Source: Durusdinium trenchii (lineage: Eukaryota; Sar; Dinophyceae; Suessiales; Symbiodiniaceae). From it: a stretch of 64,000 nucleotides of DNA. The DNA is taken from NCBI GenBank assembly GCA_963970005.1, contig CAXAMN010003925.1:101470-165469 (forward strand), written 5' to 3'. Below are positions 1 to 11,133 of the stretch, one piece after another. The notes beneath the pieces are model-generated. The model saw only the letters and a list, made by a program, of their open reading frames with translations, had not been told where the DNA came from and did not search any database. How positions within the stretch are numbered: position 1 is the first letter of the stretch; each line of letters opens with the position of its first letter. The position numbers were made by a program, and so were the translations under genes.

Positions 1-105
1 GAGCAAGGACGCTACTAGGAGCAAAGGGCATTTCTACCATAGTAACACGGACGCTACTAGGGGCTCCTGGCCTTGCTACTAGAAGCGATTGGACGCGAAC
101 CAAAC
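1..105. repeat. Dispersed repeat, GGACGCTACTAGG family
   Basis: The stretch carries repeated words such as GGACGCTACTAGG, GCATTTCTAC and CTACTAG. The same words recur near 56970-57080 in the same order, and related pieces with GGAGGCCATCGCT occur near 34080 and 36080. This marks a dispersed repeat rather than a gene. No ends or target duplications can be defined because the copy runs off the window. Confidence 0.55.
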
Positions 106-430
106 GTAGCACCGCCCGACCAACGGCCGAACGGACAGTGAGGTGGCGATGCCGAGATTGTCCTTGAAGGCGAGTGGGGCGAGCGGTGTTGGGCGAGACA
201 CGTCGCAAAAACAGATTGAATTGATAGATAGATTACGAATGATTATTGACGTTCAGGTCATATTAAGGTCTGAAATCAGAAAACCATGTGTTCGGCGGGA
301 ACGCTCTGAAGTGTGGCAGAGGGAAGATAGAGTGACGGTACAACTTCTTTGTGCCAGGAACAAAGCAAGAACAGCACAGGCTCAACTGTAAACCTTTGAG
401 CAATCACCCGCTAAGAACACAAAACCTGCG

Positions 431-890
431 TCGTGGCCCGCGCGATGCGACGGCAAAACCGAGAAAACCAAGAAAACCAGAAAACCGAGAAAACCGAGAA
501 AACTAGAAAACCGAGAAAACTCAGAAAACCGTTCTCGCGTTTTGCCGTGTGGAAGTTTTCTCCAGTTTTCTTACGTCTTCTTGCTTGTCTTGTCTTTGAG
601 CGTGAAAGCGAGAAAAGCAAGAAAACGGGTTTCGCCGTTTTCCCGTTTTCGCCGTTTTCGCCGCTTTCGTCGTTTTCGCCGTTTTCATCGTTTTCGCCGT
701 TTTCGTCGTTTTCGCCGTTTTCCGTTTTCGTCGTTTTCGCCGTTTTCGCCACTTTCGTCGTTTTCGCCGTTTTCGCGTTTTCGCAGTTTTCGCCGTTTGC
801 ACGTTTTTGTCGTTTTCGCCGTTTTCGTGGTTTTCGCGCAGTCGTCGTTTTCGTGGTCTTCGCCACTTTCGAAGGTTTTCAACTCAAAAG
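431..890. repeat. (CGTTTTCGC)n-like simple repeat tract
   Basis: About 460 bases are built from GAAAACC words on the left half and CGTTTTCGC words on the right half, so the tract changes strand bias near position 540. All six frames are open over long stretches, but the translations are only short-period repeats (Asn-Gly-Glu-Asn or Phe-Ser-Pro-Phe). I read this as a decayed microsatellite, not coding sequence. Confidence 0.85.
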
Positions 891-935
891 AGGCCCAACA
901 ACAGGATGTGGCAGGAGGCTGTCCAACCTTGGATG

Positions 936-985
936 TCTCTTATATATATATATATATGTAGCTCCCCCCCAAAGATCTACCTTGT
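936..985 (+). repeat. TA microsatellite with CCCCCCCAAAGATC tail
   Basis: A TA run is followed by GTAGCTCCCCCCCAAAGATC. The same combination occurs in the opposite orientation near 3041-3105. The shared flank means the two TA runs belong to one dispersed family. Confidence 0.5.
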
Positions 986-989
986 TTGC

Positions 990-2700
990 CTGTTGCATGC
1001 CTGTTTGAGTGATATTTTCAGATATCAAATGAACCTTTCGGACAATTTCACTGATTTCAGAGAACAAACTGAGCACAATTTTGACCATATTGTGGTCTTT
1101 GACTGGGTGTTAGTTAAATCATTGATGGGTTCTAACTGTTTTGTATCACCGGCGCCTATGATGATTTTATTGTCCTTGTGCTTTTCAGTAAAGTTTAAAA
1201 ATTAAACGATTGGTCATATAGATTTCATAAAGAAAATGACATGAACATTGCTATGATCAAACTCTGGTAGTTCATCCTGCTTATGAACTGGAATTCTTAA
1301 AAATGTTATGGGTTGTTGCGTCACCTTATATTTTTTGACTTAACCAGTTATAAGGCTCTACAAACAAAATTTGTTTATGCACCTTTTAAAGCTACTGACC
1401 TGTGTAACTCGATCCAGAAAATTTTGATCTGATCATGCAGGGGTTTTGTTTTTCAACTTGCTTACATATTCCGGGGTTGTCCCATTCATCCACCACCTCT
1501 GTTGGTTCGTTTTCTAGTTTTGGAATTTCAGTTAAGTAATTATATCAAAATATGTACTTATTGGTTGGAAATTGGTTGATTTGTTTGTCAGTCTCCACTT
1601 GCCTATGCCTTCTTCAAAGTTCAATATTCCAGTCTGATATGATTTTATAACATGATTTGGTTCACCCATCACTCTAGTCAAACCGTCTGCATGGATCCTG
1701 AAGGCATCACTCTCCACTGAATAGACCTTAATATTATTTTCTGAAAAAATGATTACGCTGCATTCATTGAAAAGTTATGATATTGAAGAAGCAGCTCTTT
1801 TATATCTCTAGGCCCATTGAAAAATTCATTTCGATTGGTTGTGTTTAAGATGCAATAGGTACTGTGTGTTTGTTTCGTCTTCTTTTTTCTATTTCTTGTT
1901 GTATGGCACAAACCCTTCCTCCAAACTCCCTCTGGTAATGGCAAGCCTCCCTCAAAGTGTGAAACTGTAACTTCTGTGCGGTGTTGCGATGTTTCCTATT
2001 TTCTTTTTGTCATCTTTAGTAAGATCGGTTTCCCATAGTTCATTAACAATCTGGTCATAATTGACCTAATGAATGAATGAATGAACGAATGAATGAATGA
2101 AGGAGTTTTGTAACAATTTCTTTTCGTTGTTTGCTTCCAATAGTTTTCTTAAACACTTACCATATATTAAGTTATACTTCTTATTGAACAACATGTGATG
2201 CCTTCACTTCCACCGTATACAATGTAAAACTAGATATTTTGCTAAAATGTCAATGTCATCCCTGTAATGTTCCAACTATCAAACTCATAAAAGCCGGTAT
2301 GAATTTAGTCTGTGTAAATGCCCATGTAAAGGCTTTAGCCCTGTGAATCTCTATCAGTTTTGTTGTATCAGTGTTTTACTCAAAAAATAAACTGATGGGA
2401 CTATAGTCCTACAATGTTTTTATCAAAATGACCTGATGGGACTATAGTCGTGTCATACTTTGATATATTTGTGTCATGTCTTATTGCGTGATGACCCTTG
2501 AGATGCTGACTGCATGTTGGTTCCAGGAAAGTACGCGTACAAACGCTTTGTACGCGTACATGGCTCAAAACAACAAAACAAAGAAACAAGATTGAGCACA
2601 ACTCTTGTCAGGAATCTTGGCTTGATGCAGCCAATGCACATTACACAAGTTGGATGACCTGGGTCTCAAAAAAGGACACCCCAAGCCAAGATTCATTTGT
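990..2700. other. AT-rich stretch without recognisable gene
   Basis: I see no exon with a convincing reading frame here. The notable content is a short (AATG)n run at about 2067-2101. Base composition is far more AT-rich than in the coding segments of the window. Confidence 0.5.
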
Positions 2701-2960
2701 AAGCGTACTGTGCGCACAATAGTCCAACCAAGAAACCAAGAACCAAGATTCATTTTCATAGGTCTGTGCAATCTTGGTTCTTGGTTTCTTGGTTTGACCA
2801 TTGTATGCGTACAGTACGCTCCCTTGCAACCAATGATGTGCAGTGAGCGTCACAAAAGTTAGCGTACAGTAAACATGGACCATTGTACGCGTACAGTACG
2901 CGTACTTCCCTGCAACCAATGATGTGCAGTGAGCATCTCAACAGTTAGCATACAATAAGA
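2700..2960. repeat. Inverted repeat plus tandem TACGCGTAC-rich unit
   Basis: A 25-bp arm at 2726-2750 (AACCAAGAAACCAAGAACC...) is matched perfectly and inverted at 2770-2794, leaving a 19-bp loop. The outer flanks of both arms also carry degenerate GCGTAC words. Immediately downstream, two tandem units of about 80 bp each hold GTACGCGTACAGTACGC followed by CCTGCAACCAATGATGTGCA. The structure resembles a foldback element or the end of a small DNA transposon, but no target duplication is evident. Confidence 0.65.
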
Positions 2961-3040
2961 CATGTGTATATATATATATATTTACATGGTACTCCCCTTT
3001 CAATAAATTGATGGATGAGCATCCACAACCGTGAAGCAAA

Positions 3041-3105
3041 TAAAAATGGTCGATCTTTGGGGGGGTATCATTTATATATATATATTATATATATATATAC
3101 ACCCT
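3041..3105 (-). repeat. Inverted copy of TA-microsatellite/CCCCCCCAAAGATC repeat
   Basis: Read on the minus strand, a TA-rich run is followed by CCCCCCCAAAGATCGACC. This matches the copy near 936-985 in the opposite orientation. Confidence 0.5.
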
Positions 3106-3237
3106 ATAAGTCCAAGCACTAGTTTTATAATAGTCGTTGTGACAACCACCATTCCCGAATCATCAACATCAAGACAACAACCTCCAATCCCAGATCAATC
3201 TCGGGCATGCTTTTCTGACTCCACTCCAACAGGCTCT

Positions 3238-3350
3238 TACTTTCGTTTTCGCGTTTTCGCCGTTTTCGCGTTTTTTGCCGTTTTCGCCGTGTTCGCGTTT
3301 TTTGCCGTTTTCGCCGTTTTCGCGTTTTCGCGGTTTTCGCGTTTTCGCCT
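3238..3350. repeat. Second (CGTTTTCGC)n-like tract
   Basis: A shorter tract is made of the same GTTTTCGC words as the long one at 431-890. Frames through it are open only because of the repeat. Confidence 0.8.
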
Positions 3351-3443
3351 GGCCTGCGCCTGCATCACCGGGGGCCGAGACACACGTTTCGTATGCACAG
3401 CACCCGGTGGCCCGGCCGCCCCCCTTAACTTCCAGAGAATCAG

Positions 3444-3659
3444 GATGTGGACCTGCAGCGGCTGCCACAGCAAGCAAGGGCACGGGGCCTTTACTTGGTG
3501 GGGGCCGGGCTTCAAGAAGACTGGGGCATGGATGAACACGGCCAATCGAAAAGTGATACCCACAGCCCAGAGCTTTGGGCCATTTGCCCGTACGGAATGG
3601 GCCGGCTCAAGGCTGCACTCGAATTCCTGGTGCTGCTGAACCCGAGGGAGGCGCATTGA
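3444..3659 (+). CDS. Candidate terminal exon, unrecognised protein
   Basis: An AG acceptor (GAATCAG) is followed by an open frame of 71 codons ending in TGA. The translation looks protein-like: it starts DVDLQRLPQQARARGLYLVG and ends with KAALEFLVLLNPREAH. The competing frame on the same strand is alanine- and glycine-rich and less convincing. Upstream lies a low-complexity repeat, so earlier exons cannot be traced. No family was recognised. The call rests only on codon character and the acceptor. Confidence 0.35.
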   Translation, partial: DVDLQRLPQQARARGLYLVGAGLQEDWGMDEHGQSKSDTHSPELWAICPYGMGRLKAALEFLVLLNPREAH

Positions 3660-3752
3660 AGGGTGAAGCGAGAAAACACCGCATCACTTTTCTGGACTCG
3701 ACCTGTCAGAAGTCGAACAGAAATTAGAATAATTAGAATTGCTGTAGCCTGT

Positions 3753-4050
3753 TGTGCATGGAGGGCTCTGGACTCGTTTCACTTCTTCGGCGCCCTCAGA
3801 TCATCCCGGACGCCACGGCTGCCCGCCAGCCAACACTGCTGCCGCCACAGAAACCTGCACCGTCCTCGGGCCAGCGGCACCTGCATCTGCACAGACCCAC
3901 CCGATGGCTCAGGAACATGCAGGTCGGCGGACCTTGGTCTTGGATTTGGATGCTGCTCGGCACGGCGTTTGGCGGAGAGGTGGGTGTTCCCTAACAGCAG
4001 GACGTTGCGAAGCTCCCAACCCCCATGGTGGTGGACTGGACAGGTGGTGA
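3753..4050 (+). other. GC-rich stretch, possible exons, unassigned
   Basis: Several open frames overlap. One contains TLVLDLDA and another DVAKLPTPMVVDWTGGELL behind a CAG acceptor. Neither can be joined to a neighbour with consistent phase, so no gene is claimed. Confidence 0.2.
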
Positions 4051-4359
4051 GCTCTTGTTCTTGAAGAAGCTTGGGCAAGCCAGGGGTTCGGCGCGTGCCA
4101 ACTCTCAAAACTATAGGCACCTAGTCAAGAGTCGAGTAGCGGTGTGCAAGAGACACTACGCCAAAAACCTTCTTGGGGGATGTAAGCAAAGGGTTGTCCA
4201 AACCCAATTAATGGGATGGGGGTCTCGTTCCCTCATTCCCCCTTAAACTGATTCGTACGCATTTGCATCAAGAAGAACGAGTTCTACACATCAGGAAAAA
4301 CTCAAGAAGCATAATTACTATAAGAATCATATCAGCAAAGGATTCCGCTATATCCCGCT

Positions 4360-4470
4360 GTCCCTCGGTCCAGTGGTCCCTTTGGGCCCCTGGTCCCTTG
4401 GCCCTTTGGTCCACTGGTCCTTTTGATCATTTGTTCTTTGGTCCGCCGGTTCCTTGGTCCTGGTCTCTTC
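4360..4470 (+). repeat. Degenerate GGTCCCTTTG tandem tract
   Basis: Words of the type GGTCCCTTTGG and CCACTGGTCC repeat about every 10-16 bases. There is no coding interpretation. Confidence 0.6.
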
Positions 4471-4474
4471 TTGT

Positions 4475-5930
4475 AACATGATCCGTATTTGCGTCTCTTA
4501 GTACTTTGCTCCCCTACAAGGGCCCCCTTGTCAATGTACGCTGCTTGCAATGGCCAGTGTCCTAGACGCGTTGCTGTTGTAGCCCCCCCTGGTGTGCCAC
4601 CAAATCTGCACAACATATTCATATTTCCTGGCCTGCCACGAAGTTAAACTTGTAAGCGGATATAAGCGGAACTCTTGTGGCAAGTTAACGGGTGCCTTTT
4701 ATGGGCCACCGTAAATTGACACCAGGAAGGCGCTGTTGTAGGCCACACAAAGAACTTAGATCAATAAGGTGGTCGCCATTTGAGGGTGCAATTTGGACGG
4801 AAGCTTTTTAAGGCTTTAAGATGTTTTTTTGACTGTTGTAATGGTAAACGCATATTGTTTGTTTCCCGGAGGCTTCTTTAGCTTTAGGTCCACGTCGCTC
4901 ACGGAGGTTTTATTTTCATGTCACAAAATATTAGACTAATATTAGACAATATTAGACATTATTAGACTACAAATGATAGAAACGCATTCTGAAACAAGCC
5001 GCTACAGAAGCCAAGCGATCAGTCATTGAATGCCCGAAAGGATTGCGATTACCAACAACGCACACACACAATCAAAAGACTAGCCCGAGCAGGTCAAATA
5101 CTGTATGTATACACATATGCCATCATAATGCCCAAAACGGTGGTCCCCCCTTTCCGAAGCAAGGGCTTCAAGGGCCCCGTTGCTGCTTTTCGCACGCAGC
5201 TCGCGTCCTGCAAGGCAAAGACACATAGATAAGATAAGGAACCACATTTATCCAACGTTTGTTGTTATTTAAGGTCGACAATCTTCGAATTGACGTACAG
5301 TAACTCAATTGGTTTCTTGACAGACCAGCCCACCAAGCACCAGTGGGACAATGCATAACAAGACTCATGCTGCACCGAAGGAGACACTGGTTCACTGTCA
5401 CTGCCAGCAGGGTGCCTTGCCTGGGCGAGGGGCCCCTAGTGCGCAGATTTTGACAACACACTTGCCCAGGTTTCGACCAGTTTTTGCCATTGTCTGGTCA
5501 TGTCGAGAAAGATGACATTGTGTTGATATTTATCATGTTGTATCTTTGGCCAGCCTCGGTTCTGCACGGGACAGACAGTGGCCATCGGGGGGAGGCCACA
5601 TCCTGAAATCCAGATCGAGTTGGAGAATGGAGAGCCAAAGGCCAGAGCTTCTCGAGATGTTGACATAATCAGGTCAACAAGCTTGCTTGCTTTCAAACAT
5701 GCTCGGAGCTTCTGAGGCAGTCTTGAGGGCAAAAGTCTTTGCCTTGGACTCAGTTCGCCTTGGTTCGAGTGGGCTTTGGTGTCGCAGGATCCGCAGAACG
5801 ACCAAGGCAGCCACATTGGCACAAGTGGTTTTCCAATCCCTCCAGCCACCGCAAGTTGCAGAGGGCATTTCAACCAGGTCATGACCCGTTGTTATCGTTG
5901 TTGGAGGTGTTTGTTCGTCGTTTTTCCATC
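4475..5930. other. No supported gene
   Basis: A short run of TTAGAC words repeats near 4925-4970. A minus-strand frame of about 148 codons crosses 5436-5882, but it shows no family motif and its splice context is poor. I leave the stretch unannotated. Confidence 0.4.
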
Positions 5931-5959
5931 AGTTCGTGCACCGCCCTTGTCGTTGGAAG

Positions 5960-6076
5960 AGGTGGGACGTGGCTCCACCAGCTCCCGAGGTCAGGCCGTT
6001 CGCCCGGCGACTTCTGCTCCTGGCTGCTGCACGCTTCGAAGCCGGGGAAGCCCAGCCCGGGGGGCCGACCGGTGCC
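5960..6076 (+). CDS. Candidate exon, alanine-rich, unassigned
   Basis: An open frame includes PFARRLLLLAAARFEAGEAQ and runs to a GT donor (CCGGTAAAG). It is GC-rich like the SET gene exons that follow 400 bases downstream and could be an upstream exon of that gene. Nothing proves the connection. Confidence 0.22.
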
Positions 6077-6491
6077 GGTAAAGAGCATGGACGACAGGGA
6101 CGGCCAAAGACAAGGGAATCGTAGATGGGGAGGTCACATGAAACGGACATCGTAGGTGGGTGCGGTGAAAAGGACGCCATCTAAGGGTCTAAAGCATCGA
6201 ATGCGTGTTCAACATGATTCAATGGGGATCCACAGCAGCCGTTTTGAGGACTCAAGGCAAATCGCTCGCTGCCCCGTTGATGCCAGTGGAGCTTAGATCC
6301 GATGGGCACGGAACCTCCAAGCTATGACTTTCGACAGTGCCTCGGCACAAGAAGAAGAACAGTACATCACAGGACGTACGAGAAGCAAAAGCGAGTTCTT
6401 AGGCCCACTTGGCTTTGAACCTGGGAGTTGGACATCATCCATCCCTCTATCCCTCTATATACTGTAACAGTTCCTCCCTGCCGTGCAAGGT

Positions 6492-9413
6492 TGCTGAGCT
6501 TAAAGCCGGGTGCGAGTAGTTCTTCGCCCGAGTTCTTTGGTCCCATCACCGTGGCCCGGGTGCCGGGGAAGCACCGTGGCCTCGTGTGCGCACGTGCGGT
6601 GCGCCGCGGCGAGCTGCTCTTCGCGAACCGGGCCCTGGCGGTGGCCGAGACGCGGAGCTTGCCAGAGGCGGCGGACGCGGAGCTGGGCGGGGTAGTGTGG
6701 AGGGTTGGTTTCTTCCACTAAGAACCTTGTGTTCTCTTGGTATACTTTTGGTCTTGGGGAGATGGAGGTGGGGAACAAGGGGTAGTTTTTGGGTATAGGA
6801 TATCATAGGCTACAGGCCCTACAGGCTGTAGGAGGAGGCTCATGGAGAATGAGTGGGGTACTGTTGGTCACGCGGTTCGTTGGTTGGTTCCTCCTTCGAT
6901 GAGGTCACATGTCAGAAGCTCCGTTCCTGCTCAGAGTGGGACTTTGGCGCATTCTTCTTGCTGTCGGATGGCCTCCACACGCCACACGAGCTGCCCAAAC
7001 TGCCACAGGTGCCAAGGGAAGAGGTAGAGAACATGGACCAAAGAGCGCGGGATGTGAAGAAAGAACGTGTGAAGGCCATCCTCTCTGCCAATGCTCATGA
7101 GCTGGATACTTCGGGTGGCCAACTCTCGGCCATTTTTCTGGTGGCGTCTTTGGTGAATCATTCGTGTCGCCCGAGTGCTGCTCGCGTCTTCCTGGGTGAC
7201 ATGATGTTTGTCCGTGCCGCACGTGATCTGAATGCCGGAGATGAGATCACCGATGGATACATCTCCGTGCTGCAGCCCGCTCTGGAGCGCCGCCGGGCCA
7301 TCCGCGAGAGGTACGGCTTCGAGCTGTGCGAGGATCGGATCTTGGTGGAAGAACACCTCTTTTCAAAGGCGTGGACGTTGCATGAGTTGGACTTTGTAGG
7401 AGTCAGGAGGTTTCACAGAGCTGGAGAACCAGCTAGGATACAGAATCAAGAGCCACTATTCCATAATCCTGTAATTGTTTTTGAAGCATCACAGGCTGCA
7501 GTGACGGAGCTCCTTGAGAAGATTGACAATGCGAACTCCTTGGAAGATTTCTCAGAGATTCTGGAGGTGAGGCAAGGGCTACCGGTGTCAGGTTCTCCTT
7601 GACTCTTGCTTAGCCTGGCATGTCCTGGTATCGATCCTGCTTACGGCTTTCCAGCCTGGTGGTCAAAACTTCGCCATTCATCCCTTCTTCATGTCTTGGG
7701 CGGTGTATGAATCGCCACGAGCCGATGAAGATGCTTGAACACTTACTGTATCCTGTTCATGAAGCTGTAGCCTTCGTCCCCCAAAATGGTGCTTTTCGAT
7801 TCGTAGCAGAGCCCTATCCGATAGCCATCGATAGCCCTGTGGCCCGATCCATCCAATTTCCTCAACCCCAGGTGAGAGATTGAAATAACCCCGCGCTCAG
7901 CAGTTTAGTATTGGCATGCACCTTAACACTACGAATGCATTCCTTCCCCAGAAAACGATAAGAGTAATACAAAACCGATAACAATGATTATACCTGCGCA
8001 TCTCATGGGTTTCAACCTGTCCCATTAACAATAGATGGGTAATGAACATGGAAGAGTTGACTATCCTCTTCCTACACCCCCCTGCTGAAGGAAGAGGTGA
8101 GAACCTAGCTTTCAAATCTCACTTTCCATTCAGTAACCGCACTGACTGGGCTGTTTGGTCCATATGCTGCCAGTACATGAACCACGAAGATGGCAACCTG
8201 CAGAGATGTCCGAAACGAGAACACAACGATAACGAAAACGATAAGGAAATGTAGCAAAAAACACGCCTGGTGGGCAAGTACCCAATTGACTATTTTCCTT
8301 ATATAGACCTTTTCAAGGGCAGAAGTGTGCGGCGCAGTAGTCTTGTTTAGATGTTATATATATTTATATCTGATCTTTTCGACTGCCATGTCTTTACCAC
8401 CAAAGATGCTTTCACATGCATGGAAACCTGCTAATTTGACGCTTCTTGTGCGCAAAGAGCCCAACACCTGAGAAAGCGATAAGAGTCAAGAGTTGAAACA
8501 CCGATAACATGATTTCGAGGCATTGCAAAAGACACGTTCTTTTTTCAATAACCCAAGTGTCCTTTGCTGAACTGAGAGCTGATCGATCGCCAGGAGACTC
8601 AACGCTTCGTGTCCCGCCAGCTTCGCTCGCTGAGCGACTGCACGGCCGAGAGCGCGACGTGTGTGACAGCTGCCCAGCGATTGGGCTGCGGGCTCGAACG
8701 GCTTTTGCTAGGAGGGTTGGTGATGCCAGTGCAGGTGGGGATGTGAGGGGAAATTATGGAAATGAGGGGAAATAGTCGATTGTCGGCAGGGAGGGCCGCC
8801 AGTGGAACTATCATGAATTCATGATACCATGATGTGCCATGATGCACCATGTGCAGCATTGGAAAGACACGAGGTGGGAATGGCAACGATCCTCTCCCAT
8901 ATGGGCCGCCATGCAGAAGCAGCGAAAGGCTACTGCCGCTGTTGCTGGTTGATGGAAGAGTTGGCGCCGCACAATGCTTACCATGCCAAGTGGGCGGTTG
9001 AGGCCCTAGTTGAAGCAGCCAAGGCTTCTTTGCCACTGGGCGATTATGCTGCCTATGCGCAACACGTTCTGAACGGTCATTGTGGACCTGGTGCGCTGGA
9101 AGTCTTCCTGGGCACCTCCAAATCTATTCTGAAAGGCTTGAACGACCCAAAGGCCTGCAGCCATCTTTGCCCTGGTGAGGTCCACATCTCCTGTGGGATC
9201 TCCCAATCTTCAGATCTCGAATTACAAGTGGATCTCCCACTCTCCTTGAAAGTCTCAGACTTGGAGATCTCTGCCTGTGGTTTCCTCGTCGATTTATGGC
9301 TCAAACCTTTAGGCCATTTCCTCCTGGCCCTTCCCCGCACCGTGGACCCTGACAGCGCCACCGTCCGCCTCCACGCACGCCGGCTCCGGGCCCGCTTCGC
9401 ACGACCTGGCTGA
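6492..9413 (+). CDS. SET-domain (SMYD-like) methyltransferase with CS/p23-like C-terminus
   Basis: Six exons fit with matching phase: about 6492-6691, 6916-7368, 7495-7566, 7655-7702, 8594-8711 and 8857-9413 (TGA). The first holds the start of a SET domain (GKHRGLVCARAVRRGELLFA). The second holds the core SET motif LVNHSCRPSAARVF and AGDEITDGYI, where NHSC binds the methyl donor or forms the substrate-site knot in this family. Later exons are helical with TPR-like character (RHAEAAKGYC). The last exon ends in a beta-rich segment, DLELQVDLPLSLKVSDLEI then LPRTVDPDSATVRLHARRL, which resembles a CS/PIH1-type fold. Introns use GT, one probable GC donor (after FSK) and one probable GA donor (after LLL). 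The role is probably lysine methylation of a protein; the substrate is unknown. The initiator exon was not found. Confidence 0.72.
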
Positions 9414-9660
9414 GCGCGGCCGGAGCGGAGCTGTTCTCCTCGGTTCGAGTGGAGCGCGAAGGAAGGGCCTCGGCCCATGAGTTCGGCGGAAGGGCCTAGG
9501 TGGCCAAGCTTTTCATAGGCTTTTCCTGGGTGGACCCTCAAGCCGCGGAGATGAGGGGCGACATCGAAGAGAAATGGAGAACCGTTGCTGAAGCAAACAT
9601 CGGCGCGCCATCTTTGGTACACGTGCAGAGAAGAACGATCAAGGCCAATCAAGGCCGCAG

Positions 9661-10068
9661 CAACAGAGAAAGAACTGCTGGTGGCAGAATTGCTGTACAC
9701 GTGGCCTGTGCAGATACTCGCCCGAGAAACAGAAGTCGGGAGCGCTTGTGTTCATGTCGGCCGTGCTGTTGGACTTGCGTTCTCTTCGTCTCACTCATGT
9801 CATGGGTGTATTGGGTACTAGTTAGTTCACCGAGTTGATCACCCATGAGGTGGAAGTTCATCGCCATCTCCACGTCTTGGCTTCTTAGAACTTGCCAACT
9901 TCTCACCCAAATAGGAGCCCTGCTGCTGTTGCTGGGCCGATTTCCTGGGCTTTCTTTGTGCAATGCCTTCCCGTGGAAAGCTTGGCTCAAAACTCGGGGC
10001 CGAGGAAGGGCCAGAGGGCCTTAGTGGCCCTGCTTTGTGCAGAGGCTTGTTCTGTGTTTGCGTTCGTG
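9661..10068 (+). CDS. Two phase-compatible exons of an unrecognised protein
   Basis: Exon 9661-9778 follows a CAG acceptor and reads EKELLVAELLYTWPVQILAR, ending at a GT donor in phase 2. Exon 9915-10068 begins in phase 2 after an AG and includes PAAVAGPISWAFFVQCLP and QRALVALLCAEACSVFAFV before GTGAGC. The joined product is fairly hydrophobic and could be membrane-associated. A possible upstream exon near 9527-9590 (DPQAAEMRGDIEEKWRT) does not match in phase. I do not recognise a family. It lies just downstream of the SET gene on the same strand. Confidence 0.4.
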
Positions 10069-10639
10069 GTGAGCCGGAACGCAGACGAGAGGCCACGCAC
10101 CAATGAGCTGAAACATGCTGGAACTAAATTTGGCTATGACAGTGACAAAACGCTCATGTCCTCCGGAAGAGTGCTGGGTCAGTAAGGGAAACATCGAATC
10201 CATCCAGCGTGATATTCTGGGCAGATTCCTGAAGCTCAGGAGCAGTTTCGCGGCCCCTGTTTGACTTCATGGTCATGCCGGCCAGTTTGTCCAAATCTTC
10301 CTTAAGTGGCCCCGGGACTTTTTCCGGGGCGTGTGCTGGGTGGTTTTCGTTTCGATTCTTGATTGCATCCCGGGCAGTAGAAGACCAATCATATAACATG
10401 CGGTTTTCGCCCATGCGTCGCATGCGTCAAGTGCGCACCATACTGCCGTCCTTGTGCCACGACCCGCAAGGTGGTTCAGCGCATTTGGAATTTTGTGTCA
10501 AGGCACAGGCCTGGTTTTCTAGTTTCCTGTTGCAACCCGCTCAAAGTGACAGTGAGAATGGATTCCCTCAAAAGTGGATTGTACAAACTCCTCTCCCAGA
10601 GGCTGCATGTCGAACACTTGAAGATTGCGCATACTTTTC

Positions 10640-10980
10640 TAGTCCTTGCATATATATATATATAGATATAGATACACACAATATACACATATTAAATCTT
10701 GATATCTATTTATAGTTGATTTGAGGGGGCTGAAGAGATCTCCCCTCAAAGTTACGATTGCGTGACAGCGGAGGAAAAAACTGATCTTCACCGGCATCGT
10801 GGCTGGTGGCGTTTACTACTATGTGAAGGTCATGCCCTCAGGGACATGATTCCCTATTATATACATACATATCATACATAATCACACACACATCAATATA
10901 CACACTGTATAACAAAACATAACACGCATATATTATATAACATATGTATATATAAATATAGATCCATTTTTCGAGTTTAT
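10640..10980. repeat. TA/CA-rich microsatellite cluster
   Basis: There are TA and GATA runs near 10650-10715 and long stretches of ATACATA and ACACACA words at 10858-10970. I see no coding content. Confidence 0.6.
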
Positions 10981-11004
10981 AACCCTCTCTACATTTTAAC
11001 CAGG

Positions 11005-11133
11005 ATGTCATTCTCTAGGGCACCAAGATTCAACAAATCTTCAGCCTCAGATCCGAGACCCTCAAAGCAGCCCCCGAGACGACTCAGACCCGTTGGACAC
11101 GAGGAACATGAGGATTCACCCTTGGACGACTGA
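11005..11133 (+). CDS. Short basic ORF, possible exon
   Basis: An ATG directly after a CAG opens 42 codons (MSFSRAPRFNKSSASDPRPS...) rich in Arg, Ser and Pro, ending in TGA that overlaps a possible GTGAAG donor. The position after an acceptor is compatible with a first coding exon after trans-splicing. No family was recognised, and the opposite strand is also open. Confidence 0.25.
   Translation: MSFSRAPRFNKSSASDPRPSKQPPRRLRPVGHEEHEDSPLDD

Noticed and set aside
143..391. 82-codon + frame
   Set aside because: No motif, poor splice context, next to a dispersed repeat.
411..1008. Several long overlapping frames on both strands
   Set aside because: They are created by the short-period repeat; translations are only Asn-Gly-Glu or Phe-Ser-Pro periodicities.
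3920..3960. TLVLDLDA resembling the DxDxT box of a HAD phosphatase
   Set aside because: The box lacks the final threonine and no other phosphatase motif is near; the real NIF-type exons are 32 kb away.
9077..9700. 207-codon minus frame
   Set aside because: Shadow of the SET gene's last exon on the opposite strand.
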